This document shows, in pieces, positions 26,286-38,114 of a DNA stretch of 64,000 bases. Numbering within the stretch: the stretch's first letter is position 1; each line of letters opens with the position of its first letter. The position numbers and the translations under genes were made by a program. This DNA is from Chondrosia reniformis (Eukaryota > Porifera > Demospongiae > Chondrillida > Chondrillidae), in the NCBI GenBank assembly GCA_947172415.1, contig OX359197.1, forward strand, positions 496,001 through 560,000, given 5' to 3'. A model generated the notes under the pieces. It saw nothing but the letters and a program-made list of their open reading frames with translations, was not told the DNA's origin and ran no database searches.

Positions 26286-26753
26286 GCTGCAGAAAACTCA
26301 TCAACTAGTTCAGCAAACAAGAAACACAGCAACAAACTGTTATTCTAACATATAACATAGTACACATGCATATTAGGTGGTTCAATAGGGGTACAAGAAG
26401 AATCCATTGTTTGGATATGCATGCGGAGGAGGAATTGATATATAAAATTAACAATTCCTTTACTTTGAAATCATGATTTACATTATATTGTGGCTTCCTT
26501 CAATAAGGTGCACTGTTACCTAAGAAGGAATCTATTAACAAAGTATTTAATTTCACCATGCCCAACAATGAATTCAAAAACAATATTACAAACCATAAAA
26601 TGAGCATGATTTATTGTATGTCCTCATCCAGATAAACATGCTATTAAAATAATCACAAAATCAAACAAACTAGAAGAGAAAAAACAAACAGAGTTTAGGG
26701 CAAGAGATTTGAGTTGAAAATTATCAGTAAAAATATTGAGAGGAGAAGTTTAT
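26286..26753. other. Intergenic downstream of gene D
   Basis: AT-rich sequence of 468 bp with no coding signal. It probably holds the 3' UTR of gene D. Confidence 0.5.
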
Positions 26754-28773
26754 CTATGCATGATGTGAAGGTTGACCTTCTGGGTCCTTCCTTCCCATTT
26801 TATCAGGGATTTTACTCTCTTTTTCGCCACAAACCAGTTGGTCTATTTGGTTGCTAATAGCAGACCCTTCTTTGGCTTCTACTTCTTGCTCTTCTTGTAC
26901 ACCCTCCCCTTGGAACAATGGATTATTCGTAGAAATTGCCTCTGTATCAATTGTATTAAAAGTGGCAGATTGGTCACTATTTGGAACACAGAGCTCATCA
27001 GTATGATTAGGTTTAGACTCTGATTCAGAAGCAACACAAGGTCTACAAAGAAAATGTAATATAACACATGCCAGTTAATCAACAACACAATTTTTAAATC
27101 TAACTTCAATTTTACTACTATATAATGTTAATACCTTGTAACACTATACAAACATTGCCCCAAGCCTAGCAGTTGTTTTATATGCACATTATAGCAAAGT
27201 TTCATTACGTACATTTGGGATTTAGATTGATGTTTTGCTTTCATCCTTTTGTAGCAAAAGACTGCGGCCACAATCACAAGAATAGTAATAATTAATATTA
27301 CGGCAATACTAACTCCAATTGGAACACTGATATCCTTTTTCTGATCCGTTTTTTTTGTTGGTGACTCTGTTGGTGACTGTGTTGGTAATGTTGAAGAAGG
27401 TAGTAAATCTGAGGGTAAATCTGTAGAAGGTGAAGGCACAACTAATACAGCAGAGGAAATGAAATTCAATCCTTGAACTGTAAATCCAACATCAGCCTCA
27501 ACCGGGGTGGCATTACCCAGAGACAGCAGAATGATTCGTTGTTCTTTAGCAGCAGCTATAACTGACCCAGCTGAAACGTATATGATACCTCCACATTCAG
27601 TGGAGGTACAAGCTTTGTCACTACCAGCAATACTAATGCCAGTAGTAGTTATACCATTCAGGAGAACTGTCATATTCACCCAAAAAATACCTCCTTCAAC
27701 AAGGGCATACACCAACACTGGATCCAGGCCATAGTACCCGTAACTGTAGGAATGCAGTTGGTTCGGCAGACAGAGGGAGCCGTTCCTGCCACCATTTTCA
27801 AGCAACTCAACAACAGTGAAATGGGTGGCACAGCCAGGATGACCACCAGTGAAGGATAGGAGAACTTGATCTGCTACACTACTCTCAGCCTCAAAGATTG
27901 AACTTTTCCCAAATGGATATTGAGCGTTCAGTCTGTAGTGGCCCTCAGTCCCATACCTCGTGACTACTACCTCTGTCACATTCACTGAGGTATCATCTTC
28001 GGAACATTCTAGAATGATAAGATCACTTAGATGAATGATGTTTTTAATGAATCCGCACTGGATGTCATTGATTGGATGAGGATTATCAGCTTCAATCCTA
28101 TTGGCATAAAGCCTGCCCATTGAATCGGTATACGCAACAAAGTATTCATTCGTTGAACGGAAGAAGACTGGAGGCGTGGCGGCAATCCCATCGTATGAAA
28201 TAGGTGATAGCTTCGGTTCACTGGATCTGCCGGGCATATTCTTCAAATCTATTTCGTAAAGAATCAGTTCTTCTGCACATGACAAAAAATACAACTTTGA
28301 TGAACCGTCTAGTCCTTCCAGCACATCAACGCTACTAATTCCCGAACAATCAGGAGGTGTGTAAGTTTTCCACTGTCCATTCGTATCGCCTAGGTCTAAA
28401 AGGAAACTCTGATTACCTGTTACAAGGACTGCCACATCAGAGATAACGACGGCGTTCTCACTGTCTGGACAGACGGGGCAATGTTCCGGATGCACAGCTA
28501 CTGGGAGACTAGGTGACGTAGTTACATTGCCATTCGGAATGGTAACTCGTGCTGCCTTTCCGGTGTGAGAAAACGTCAGGACTTCGAACTGAGTAATAGT
28601 TTCTCCATTAGAAATCGAAATGAATAATGAATATAAAAATATTCCAACAACTACAGTGGGAAACGGAAAATAAATTGCAAGCATGCAGAGACTAGGCTGT
28701 AAGATAGCAATTAAATTGTACTTTCCTAACAAACATTCACTTAGTCTCACTTACATAAAGCTATCTCACACAT
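26754..28773 (-). CDS. Gene D: type I membrane protein of the same family, 581 residues
   Basis: Exons are 28755-28773 (ATG at 28773, only 19 bp), 27213-28650 and 26754-27042, with phases 1 and 2. The signal peptide across the first junction is MCEIALFVGIFLYSLFISIS. A longer continuous frame from an ATG at 28684 is possible but would break the family structure. Ectodomain landmarks are HCPVCPDSENAVVISD, ILECSEDDTSVNVTE, HSYSYGYYGLDPVLVYALV and the closing motif ACTSTECGGIIYVSAGSVI. A Thr/Pro/Ser stalk precedes a membrane helix at about 449-473. The 95-residue tail is acidic (EGVQEEQEVEAKEG). It is closest to gene C. Confidence 0.85.
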
Positions 28774-28965
28774 CTAGGAGGATTGATTTAATCTCCATGA
28801 TTAAATATTAAATACTATGGGAGATATACAAAGTGTTTTCCTTTTATTAGGGTTGTTGTGACATCATTCAATCATTCTATTTTTAGTATCACCAAAAGTG
28901 TCCATTTTAACTGCAGGAAATACCCTTCATCCATCAGACTCCCAGACCGCGCAATCTTTACCCTG
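28774..28965. promoter_or_regulatory. Divergent promoter region of gene D and the SLC25 gene
   Basis: 192 bp lie between the two start codons. The SLC25 side reads open from 28858 without an ATG, consistent with 5' UTR. This is inferred from layout. Confidence 0.35.
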
Positions 28966-30251
28966 ATGACTCACAACGAGAAGAGGGATGTCTGGTGGAA
29001 GGAGGGGCTCATAGGGCTGGGCGTGGGCGTGCTCTATGGGACCACCAGTGTCGCGGTTGGCCATCCCTTTGACACTGTCAAGACGAAGATGCAGGCGCAG
29101 GCAGGCTTTGAGAAAGCCAACATGTTTCAGACGTTCGGGAGGACTCTCCGTACCCAAGGCGTCCGGGGGTTGTATCGGGGAGCGCTGCCCCCGTTAATGG
29201 GATCCGGGATCTTCCGCTCAGCGCAGTTTGCCGCCTTTGAAGGCATGTACACGTTCCTAGGAGATAGGCTACCTTCGACCAAACATGAGATACCACTGAC
29301 TGGCGGACTGCAGGTATGTAAGTCTGTGTCTGTGAGCTCACAAAACAACTTTATGTACATTATCAATAATTTGTCAGCCATTTTCTCCAAGATTAAATGG
29401 AAGCATCATTTTATGCAGTAATACTAATTTCCTTCGATTATGTAATTGTCGGTACATTTTATAGCTTTTGAAGTCTTATTTGCAATTTGCACAAGATTTA
29501 CTCTGTTGGTTTGGAAGCCATTTTTATATGTGCATTTCTTGCAAAAGAAAACAAAGATTTCTAGGGTCACTGATGACATTGGAAATCACAGAAACGACTG
29601 TCTGGTCCAGTGGAGAAGAAGAGAAGTAGGAGTAAACGTTTGTATCCTCATTTACTCTAAATAGATGTAGCATGTGAGATTCATGGGTATATATATATAT
29701 GAGATAAGGTATGTAGTTACTCTTTCACATGTCCATTCCTGCAGACAAGAGTGTTGATAAGTGGATTGTTTGCTGCAACAGTGCGATCTGCTATTGAGAC
29801 ACCTCTTGAGTTTATGAAGGTCAGAGGTCAAACCAATCAATCTTGGAAGTTCAGACAACTGTACACCGGATTGGGCGTCACATGGCTCCGTTGTCAAGGT
29901 CTCATGAACACGTACTTTATCATAGTTGACAATATACGGCGGAACCATCCGGAAGTATTCAAAGTAACTTTCCTTGGACCGTTTTTAGTGTCAGGTTTAG
30001 CGGCTACTGCTGGTTGGTGGGTGGTATGGCCCTTTGAATACATGAAGTCACAGATCCAGGGGGGCTATGGAGGGAAGGAGTCGACTCTGAAGAGAATGAG
30101 AAAGATTGTCAGTGAGAGGGGAGGTTTTTTTGCTCTCTATCGCGGCCTGGCTCCTGGGACTATTCGCAGCTTCATTGCCAACGGAACTAGCATGGTAGTA
30201 ATGACTTACGCACAACGAAAAGTGACTGAATTTGGACTGCGAAATAAATAA
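28966..30251 (+). CDS. SLC25-family mitochondrial carrier, 284 residues
   Basis: Exons are 28966-29313 and 29745-30251 with a phase 0 intron. The usual three carrier repeats are present, each with a signature after its first helix: HPFDTVKTKMQ, TPLEFMKVRGQ and WPFEYMKSQIQ. The third repeat ends with LYRGLAPGTIRSF. The length matches the family (about 280-310). Such proteins sit in the inner mitochondrial membrane and exchange metabolites. The substrate cannot be read from the sequence. GWWVVWPFE in helix 5 and the weak basic residue pattern in repeat 2 make it look unlike the common ADP/ATP, phosphate or UCP carriers. ATG 28966 was chosen as the first ATG in the open frame. Confidence 0.85.
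29553..29690 (+). repeat. R1 repeat in the SLC25 intron
   Basis: It runs from aaagatttctagggtcactg to gatgtagcatgtgagattca, with the middle shortened. It lies in the only intron of the carrier gene. Confidence 0.7.
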
Positions 30252-30723
30252 ACGTAATTGTTTATTGTCAGTTAATAGATATTTAATTTGTGTTATCTTT
30301 TATTTTTAAAATTCAAAGTATAAATGTTTTTATGCATTATAGTATTGTTTTTTAGGAAGTTAAGTGTCATTTTAGTTCCTTTAATAATTGTCTTATATAG
30401 AGTATCTGCCATTATTATTATTATTATCATTACTCAAAGACTACAGACAGACAGCAATAACGTAACTACACGTTGTTTAAGTGTATGAGCAAACACTCTC
30501 ACAAGTGACCATTGTTCCAGTCGACAGGTTTAGCTAGAAATCTTAAAATTGAGTATGTCTTAGACCTCATCTCAATTAGGATATGCAATAACTTAAGTAT
30601 GTAAATACTAAACACTTGAAGATAAAGGGTTTGTGGTTGCACTATATACACCACCTAGCTCCAGGCCTAGGGGTCAGGTTGTACATTAAAGGATTGTGGT
30701 TTGATAATAGATAACTAGACAAA
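30252..30723. other. Intergenic, SLC25 to SMU1
   Basis: AT-rich sequence of 472 bp with a short tta microsatellite near 30412. It holds the carrier's 3' UTR and the SMU1 promoter. No other gene is seen. Confidence 0.5.
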
Positions 30724-33700
30724 ATGGCGTCATTAGAAATCGAATCGGCCGAGTAAGTTAATTCACACCGCTTGTAGTTCTCAACACAATTTAGCACTCT
30801 AGGAATCTCTTACTTATCTTTTAAATTAGTGTTGTTCGCTTGATTGAACAGTATCTTAAAGAAAACAATCTTTTTAGAACCTTGGCAACTTTGCAGGTAA
30901 GATAGTCGCAACCATAATAGCATACACTGCAGATTAGTTAATCAAGTATCTAAGAGGACCTCCCATATAGGTTTAGCAGTAATACCGTACAACATTTATT
31001 CAGTACAAAATACAAAAATGGTAAAGTGGTGTAACTTGGAACAAAGCTTTCCTTTACCTTCTAACAGCAAAACAAGTAGCTGTTGGTGCAGCCTATTTAA
31101 AGGCAAGCAAGTGTTCCTTTTGAAATATGCTACCTGGGCCTCTGGTTTAGCTAGGTCTATATAAGAAAAGGTCTGTTCCACTCTCCAAATAACCCCTCTT
31201 TACCTTATATCGTATACATACTACATGTTACAGCCAACGCATCAACATCTTAAATACGTTAGGTACATACACATACTGAAGTATAACATCTCTTATGTCT
31301 ACCGAGGAAGGGAAATAGATTTTACTAGCTGTATGTATGTGATACAGTATCAATACAGTATGAAAGATGGAGCCATTGTTTATGGCCATAGGATGGTCTG
31401 GCTGGTCAGACTAGGCAGCCATATTTGTACTCCCTTGCCCTTATTAGGAGGAGAGTGGCACATCTCTGAATACTGTAGACAGTATTGACAGTTTTGTGTC
31501 AGATATTCAACATGGCCACTGGGATGTGGTCCTGCAGGTTGTGCAATCACTCAAACTGCCCGACAAGAAGCTGATGGATCTCTATGAACAAGTAAGTGGT
31601 GATTGCATAATATTATCTATGGCATATCAATAAATGGGTGTGGCAGATCAATGTGGTAGGTCAATAAATGGGTGTGGCAGATCAAGGTAATTCGTACCTC
31701 ATTGGGCGGTACTGCAGTCTAATCAGTAAAGAAATGGAAGAGACGATACTACCTCTTCACTGATCCTCTGTAATGTCTAGGGGTAGTTTATTCACAGGTC
31801 TGGTATCGTGTGCTAGATAATTTAGGCCCTGTCCACATTACAGTGTTAAGGAGATCTCAGGTATTCTTTTTAGATGTAACCATTTGTCTGTTTGAGAGGT
31901 ATAAGTAATAGATGCTAGTTCATCAAGGGGACATCCCTCTCATTAGTAGGCAGCTGTCATGTGACCCCTGGAACCAGTCCATGATAGCCACACTGTCTAG
32001 TGCAAAGTCCAATGTACTTTAACCCTACATCCTACTGTTGTGGTAATGTATGTGTTATGGTAGTCAGATACCTTGATGTTATTTTAATACTTTTGACCAC
32101 TTACTTAATGCATGTATATGTATGTCTACAGCTAATAATGAGCTCATACGTAAGAAATCTGGAGTCTGTTAGTGGATGTATCGCAATCTCATACTACTAA
32201 GCCAGGTGGTGATTATTAATAATAGTTATTACTAAATAAGATCATCATTTGGCTCTAGATTGTACCCCATGCAACCGCTTGAGGAGCACAATGAGCTAGT
32301 GGGTGAACTGAAGTTTATGCACTTAAAAATTGACAAAAACCAGAACTATCATGCTTTAAGATCGGCTTTAGATCTTAGAGTCCATAGCTATTGTAAAATC
32401 TTTACCTTCACCAATTATTACACAATCTTTATATTCACCAATTATTACGCATCCCTTGCCTTGCCTTACCAGATTGTGTTGGAGCTGATAGAGCTGCGAG
32501 AGTTAGGAGCTGCCAGATCGCTGCTGAGGCAGACGGATCCCATGGTAACACTCAAACAACAACATCCTGATCGCTATGTACACCTTGAAAACTTGCTATC
32601 AAGGTCGTACTTTGACCCCAGAGAGGTCAGTGTCTTTCATACCTCATCTCCACTACTTATATACACACAACCTAGTCCTCTATAACTATCATAGAGTACA
32701 GTAGTACTCTATAGTAGGGATGTTACATATACAACCTTTTACATACTCGTCTCTGGGATATAACTATTACATATACAACTAGTCCTCGTCTCTGGGATAT
32801 AACTATTACATATACAACACCTAGATTTAGCACCTTGAGCTAGGGACTTAGAGAGGGAGACAAAGACTGCCAACCTTGGGTCACTGATGAAGGAATGAGT
32901 TCCCAGAAACAGCTGTCTGACCCAATGGAGAAGAGGTTTAGTATGAAACCGTTTATCCTCATCCAAAGCTCTGTAGGGTTTCCCTAAGTAAGATAATCTA
33001 TTCTACTTGTATAGTTCTTAACTGCATATTAATGAACCAGCCCCTACGATACTATAGATGTACACTGTGTCTAAGGTTATATTGTAGTGTTACTCCTCGG
33101 AAGCAGCATTTAATGTATGTCAATGTTCCACAGGCTTATCCGGATGGAAGTAGTAAGGAAAAGAGACGAGCTGCTATTGCTAACGGTATATATACCTACA
33201 TACATACATACACATATACTGTATGTATATACCAGATTGTCCTTCAAATGCTCAGCAATTGTCTTTGATAGACAGACCTTAGACAGCCATTTTACTTTTT
33301 CACTAGAGATGTTATTTCATGCTTATATCTTGCGAATACAGTCTTACTACGAAGTTGAAAATTTGGTTAATACTTTTTATAAAGTTTTAATAATTAAACA
33401 ATCAGTTAGCTATATATGTACTAAAAAGCCTCTGTCTTCCCTCCCTGGTTGCCATAGCGCTGTCTGGTGAGGTGTCAGTCGTGCCTCCAGCCCGTCTGAT
33501 GGCTCTGCTGGGGCAGGCACTGAAATGGCAGAGACACCAGGGATTGCTGCCTCCTGGAACTGTCATCGACCTGTTTAGAGGCAAGGCAGCAGTCAAGGAC
33601 ATTGAGGATGAACGCTATCCCACCCTTCTCTCCAGAACCATCAAGTTCACAGCCAAATCTCATCCCGAGTGTGCCAAGTTTTCTCCTGATGGCCAGTTCC

Positions 33701-35426
33701 TTGTGACTGGGAGTGCTGACGGGTTTGTGGAGGTGTGGAACTACATCACTGGGAAGATTCGCAAGGACCTTAAGTATCAGGCTCAAGGCAACATCATGAT
33801 GATGGGTGAAGCAGTGCTATCCCTTGCCTTTAGCAGAGACAGTGAAATGTTGACCTCCGGAGACAACGGAGGGAAGATTAAGGTTAGCACCTCAATATTA
33901 ATAATACCAATGTCTACGACTATGGACCTTCTAATATACTATTTATTATATTCATTATAACCTTGCCAAGACTTTAAATCCATACTACATGATGTTATTA
34001 CCACTGTGACCGAGGTTTATCAATTGTATACATTTTGTACCACATTGTTTGGAAATATGTATTAAAAAATTATTGAGTTTGTTACTATTCACGATTGTCA
34101 TATACACTGAGTGTGACTGTCACAAAAACATGGTCACCCTGTAAATGTCAGCTAATTATGCTATTGCAATGGTGTTCTTCCTATATAATGTGCTAGATTT
34201 GGAAGCTCCAAAGTGGACAGTGCTTGAGGAGGTTGGATCAAGCCCACAGCAAAGGAGTCACTTCTCTGCAGTTCTCCAAAGACTCGAGTCACCTTCTCAG
34301 CACCTCCTTTGATGCCACTATTAAGTGAGTCCGTACACAGTTGAAGAATTGTACCATCTTGTACTGTCGGATTTACTAATGTAAGTGATGGTCACCGTTA
34401 TTGTAAAGTGGTTATGTATTTTCATTCATTTCAGGATACATGGACTAAAGTCGGGTAAAACCCTAAAAGAATTTCGTGGTCACACCTCTTTTGTGAACCA
34501 AGCTCTCTATATCCCTGATACAAACAATATCATGTCATGCAGCAGTGATGGTACTATTAAGGTGAAATTTCTAGTTCTATCTCTAAACTACTTTCTTTTA
34601 CATACATCTTAATTTGGTAAACTATTCATCATTAACTTCCTGAAATTTTCACCCTCTCTCCCTTAATAACTCTCGCATTTCTCTCTCTCCCATTAACTCT
34701 CCCACTCCCCTCTCCCTCTCTTCAGGTGTGGAGTTTGAAGACTACAGAGTGTATCAGTACGTTCAGAGGATCTCTCTCTGGTTCTGAGAAAGAGGTGACA
34801 GTCACTTCAATCCACCTCCTCCCCAAATCACCAGATCAGTTTGTTGTCTGTAACAGAAGCAATACTGTCTCAGTAATGACACTACAAGGACAGGTACTCA
34901 CTCACTAGCACATGTGGTACTCGCTCACTAGCACATGTGGTACTCGCTCACTAGCACATGTGGTACTCGCTCACTAGCACATGTGGTACTCGCTCACTAG
35001 CACATGTGGTACTTGCCCGCTAGCCCAATTTCCAACTATATACAGTAAATATGTTGTGTAGATTGTAAAGAGTTTCAGTTCTGGTAAGAGGTCTGGTGGA
35101 GACTTCATTTGCTGTCTAGTCTCTCCCAAAGGTGAGTGGATCTACTGCATCGGAGAAGACAGAATGCTCTACTGCTTCAGTTTGACTACCGGAAAACTAG
35201 AACATGCTATGGAAGTGAGTATCCTATCATGTTACCGTGGCAACATGCATCAGTTTTGTCTGTTAATTATATACATACTGTAACTGCCATTTCCAAATAA
35301 GGTATCCGTCTACTTGTACATACGTAGGTCAGTGAAAAGGATGTTATTGGATTAGAACACCACCCTCATCAGAACATTCTAGCAAGCTTGGGGGAGGATG
35401 CTTTGGTCAGGCTCTGGAAGCCATAG
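30724..35426 (+). CDS. SMU1: SMU1, WD40 spliceosomal factor, complete, 514 residues
   Basis: Eleven exons: 30724-30752, 30830-30896, 31448-31591, 32473-32625, 33134-33185, 33458-33882, 34197-34324, 34435-34561, 34726-34893, 35062-35214 and 35328-35426. The sum is exactly 515 codons; human SMU1 is 513 residues. The N-terminal LisH/CTLH part ([35 protein letters not shown]) is followed by [16 protein letters not shown] and then seven WD40 repeats ending LVRLWKP. SMU1 partners RED (IK) in the nuclear spliceosome B complex and is needed for its activation. Conservation is high along the whole protein. It converges on GPATCH4, with 368 bp between stops. Confidence 0.97.
32872..32995 (+). repeat. 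R1 repeat in SMU1 intron 4
   Basis: It contains gggtcactgatgaaggaatg and ccagaaacagctgtctgacc, ending near aaagctctgtagggtttcc. Confidence 0.7.
34894..35031. repeat. 23-bp minisatellite of six copies starting at the SMU1 exon 9 donor
   Basis: The unit gtactcgctcactagcacat plus gtg begins exactly with the GT of the donor after exon 34726-34893. Each unit repeats a gtactc that resembles that donor. Confidence 0.9.
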
Positions 35427-35569
35427 AGACTCGTTACCATGGAAACACTCAGGGAATGTACTCACTTTAACAAAGTTTTACGTAATAATTATATAGTTTG
35501 GAATGCATAACATTTGAATAATGATTTAAAGGGTGCATGCGAGATAATGTAGACGTATACAGTAAAAAT

Positions 35570-35645
35570 AATGAAAAATCTAAGATACCATTTTCCTACA
35601 TGCTATATGCCTATATATTCTGTAAAAGAGCCTATAGGGGACATA
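35570..35645 (-). repeat. R1 repeat fragment
   Basis: It contains the end aagataccattttcctacat and gcctataggg, between the SMU1 and GPATCH4 stop codons. Confidence 0.6.
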
Positions 35646-35794
35646 ACATTTAATAATACATATAATACAGGTTGTTACGCTTGTCTTGTACATTGCATTT
35701 TTATAAAAAAATTCAGAATATCAGAAAACTTGACCAATCATATGCATTGAGAATTAAATATATACAAATTTAAATTGGTTTCTAAGAGTACGTT

Positions 35795-37774
35795 TTATAT
35801 TGAGATTTTCGTTTCTTTGTTTGTAATTTGTTTTTTGTTTTGAGATGTTTTTAAAGAGTTGCACTTCTTCTTCTGTTTGGGAGTCACAAAGTCTTCATCT
35901 TGCACAGCCACTCGTTGGAGCTTTCCTGACATCTGCACACCAAGTTTGGCAGCTCTAATCATGAAAGGACAAAGACAGCTCTAATCATGAAAGGACAAAG
36001 ACAGCTCTAATCATGAAAGCACAAAGACACAGCTCTAATCATGAAAGGACAAAGACACAGCTCTAATCATGAAAGCACAAAGACACAGCTCTAATCATGA
36101 AAGCACAAAGACACAGCTCTAATCATGAAAGGACAAAGACACAGCTCTAATCATGAAAGGACAAAGACAGCTCTAATCATGAAAGGACAAAGACAGCTCT
36201 AATCATGAAAGCACAAAGACACAGCTCTAATCATGAAAGGACAAAGACACAGCTCTAATCATGAAAGCACAAAGACACAGCTCTAATCATGAAAGCACAA
36301 AGACACAGCTCTAATCATGAAAGCACAAAAACACAGCTCTAATCATGAAAGCACAAAGACACAGCTCTAATCATGAAAGCACAAAGACACAAGTATTCTA
36401 GTAGAAACATCTCAAGGAAGAAGGTATTTACTTACTTGTGAGCCGTTCTTCCCTCACAAGCTTTGAATAAATCTGCATCACTACATTTACATGAAGACAG
36501 TTCAATGCAGGACCTTATAAGTGTGCAGCTATAGTTTATCATAATGGCATTATAGTATAGTAACATATATTGTACTACTGCAATATACGTATACACATAT
36601 TACTATGGAGCTGCTACGTATTTTATTGTCCATATACGTATATAATGTTTGAATTCTGCCAGTAGAAATTGCAGAAAATAACCACAGACATTTATCAAGA
36701 AAATGGCTAGGTGAGATACGTAGATAGGGATTTCTTCTAACTTCACCAAACCTATCTTTCAGATGGTTTATACATACACACACATGTACATACATACATA
36801 CATACATACATACATACATACATACATACATACACACACATGTACATACATACATACATACACACACATGTACATACATTTGTACACACTTTAGTACACA
36901 CTTTAGTATAGGACCGTGTCCATCTTCCTTGTCATCATTTACAGCCGAGTGTTCCCTCTTCTGTTTACTAACTGACGTGCACCCATCTTTGTAAGTAGCT
37001 GTGCTCTGAGGAAGAAAAATGGAATAATGCGACAGTCACATACTAGGTATCCACTTTGATGCTATGAAGCAATTGAGTCACAAAATTTCACAATATCAAT
37101 AATGTTCTCAAATAACCTTTTGAAATCTTCCATAGAGCAGACTGCTGTGATGTTGGTCAAAATGCTTTGCCTTCAACTTCCTTACAGCATCACATTCCCT
37201 GGACCTGATGGTCACTCCTTCTTTCTCAGTCTCCACAGAGAAACTGTCGGCAGTCTTGTTGAATACCTGGCTCCACCATTGGCAGGTAAAGTCTTCACTC
37301 AAGTGATACCCTACCTAATAACACCAAGAAACACACTATACATACCTCATGTGAATGATCAAAGTTAAAAGGTAACAGAATTAAGATATACATTCAATTT
37401 CAATGCAAGTTGTAAAATCCTTATTAAGTAAAGCAATTTTAACAGAAAATTGGGGAAAACACAGATAACCAATACACGAATACTATACACTCTCTACAGA
37501 CTGACTTACACCTGCTGTGTCTCTCTTTAGTGGTACTCTTACTGCATTAGCTGGTCCATCTTCATTTCTACCTAGTCCACGACCTATATACAGTTGAACA
37601 GCACTTTGCTTGTAGATAAATTAGATAATCAAAGTTCACTTGCGAAATACGTAACACAGGATTAGTAAAAAACTATTATATCAATAGACTAAGAATACAA
37701 GAATAGACTAAAACATTCGCCAATTTACCTTTCCTCCAGCCATACTTTTTCAACTGGACCTCAGCAAACTCCAT
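35795..37774 (-). CDS. GPATCH4: GPATCH4-like G-patch protein, 206 residues
   Basis: Six exons: 37729-37774 (ATG at 37774), 37512-37583, 37117-37310, 36902-37005, 36436-36480 and 35795-35954. The total is 207 codons including the stop, with consistent phases. The N-terminal G-patch reads EFAEVQLKKYGWRKG, then GLGRNEDGPANAVRVPLK. Next comes the GPATCH4-specific block CQWWSQVFNKTADSF, later ACEGRTAHKAAKLG, then a lysine-rich C terminus typical of nucleolar proteins. Human GPATCH4 is about twice as long because of an extended basic tail. G-patch proteins bind and stimulate DEAH helicases; GPATCH4 is nucleolar and linked to ribosome and snRNA modification through DHX15. It diverges from the first RAB gene, 340 bp between start codons. 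Confidence 0.9.
35951..36395. repeat. 26-28-bp minisatellite of about 16 copies next to the last GPATCH4 acceptor
   Basis: The unit is agctctaatcatgaaaggac followed by aaagac(ac). On the coding (minus) strand each unit reads ...ctttcatgattag then agct, so it repeats the 3' splice site of the last exon. Confidence 0.92.
36774..36880. repeat. cata/caca microsatellite
   Basis: A simple tetranucleotide run in a GPATCH4 intron. The long frame across it (minus strand) is an artefact of the repeat. Confidence 0.95.
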
Positions 37775-38114
37775 ACTTCGATACAACTACATTCAATCGT
37801 CTTCCATTAGCCACGTGAGTTGTACTGCGGCCATTTTGTCCGTCTTTCAAAGGTAGAGCTCCACCAATTCGGATCTGATTTTATCAATTCGAAGTTAGAA
37901 AAGGTTGATGATGTAACTCACATGATTGCCTAAATATAGGTTTTTCGGAACGTGCATTCGTAGGGAGTTTATAGCAATATCGAGATAAAGGACCCTTCTT
38001 TGTGAGTGTAATGTTGTTTATAGGATATTAATTGCAGTATTTGAAAGTATGAAGGAGCATCTGATTGTGTTTGTTTATCAATTGTGACTGCACGTCTTTC
38101 CGTCTCTCAGGAAA
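37775..38114. promoter_or_regulatory. Divergent promoter region, GPATCH4 and first RAB gene
   Basis: 340 bp separate the two start codons. No TATA box or other core motif was identified. This is inferred from layout. Confidence 0.35.

Noticed and set aside
27128-28750. Gene D as one long frame of 540 codons
   Set aside because: It runs through a donor (gtacgt at 27212) and an acceptor (ctgtag before 28650). The three-exon model matches its paralogues.
36550-36879. 109-codon frame on the minus strand
   Set aside because: It is mostly a translated cata microsatellite (MYVCMYV repeats) and has no protein character.
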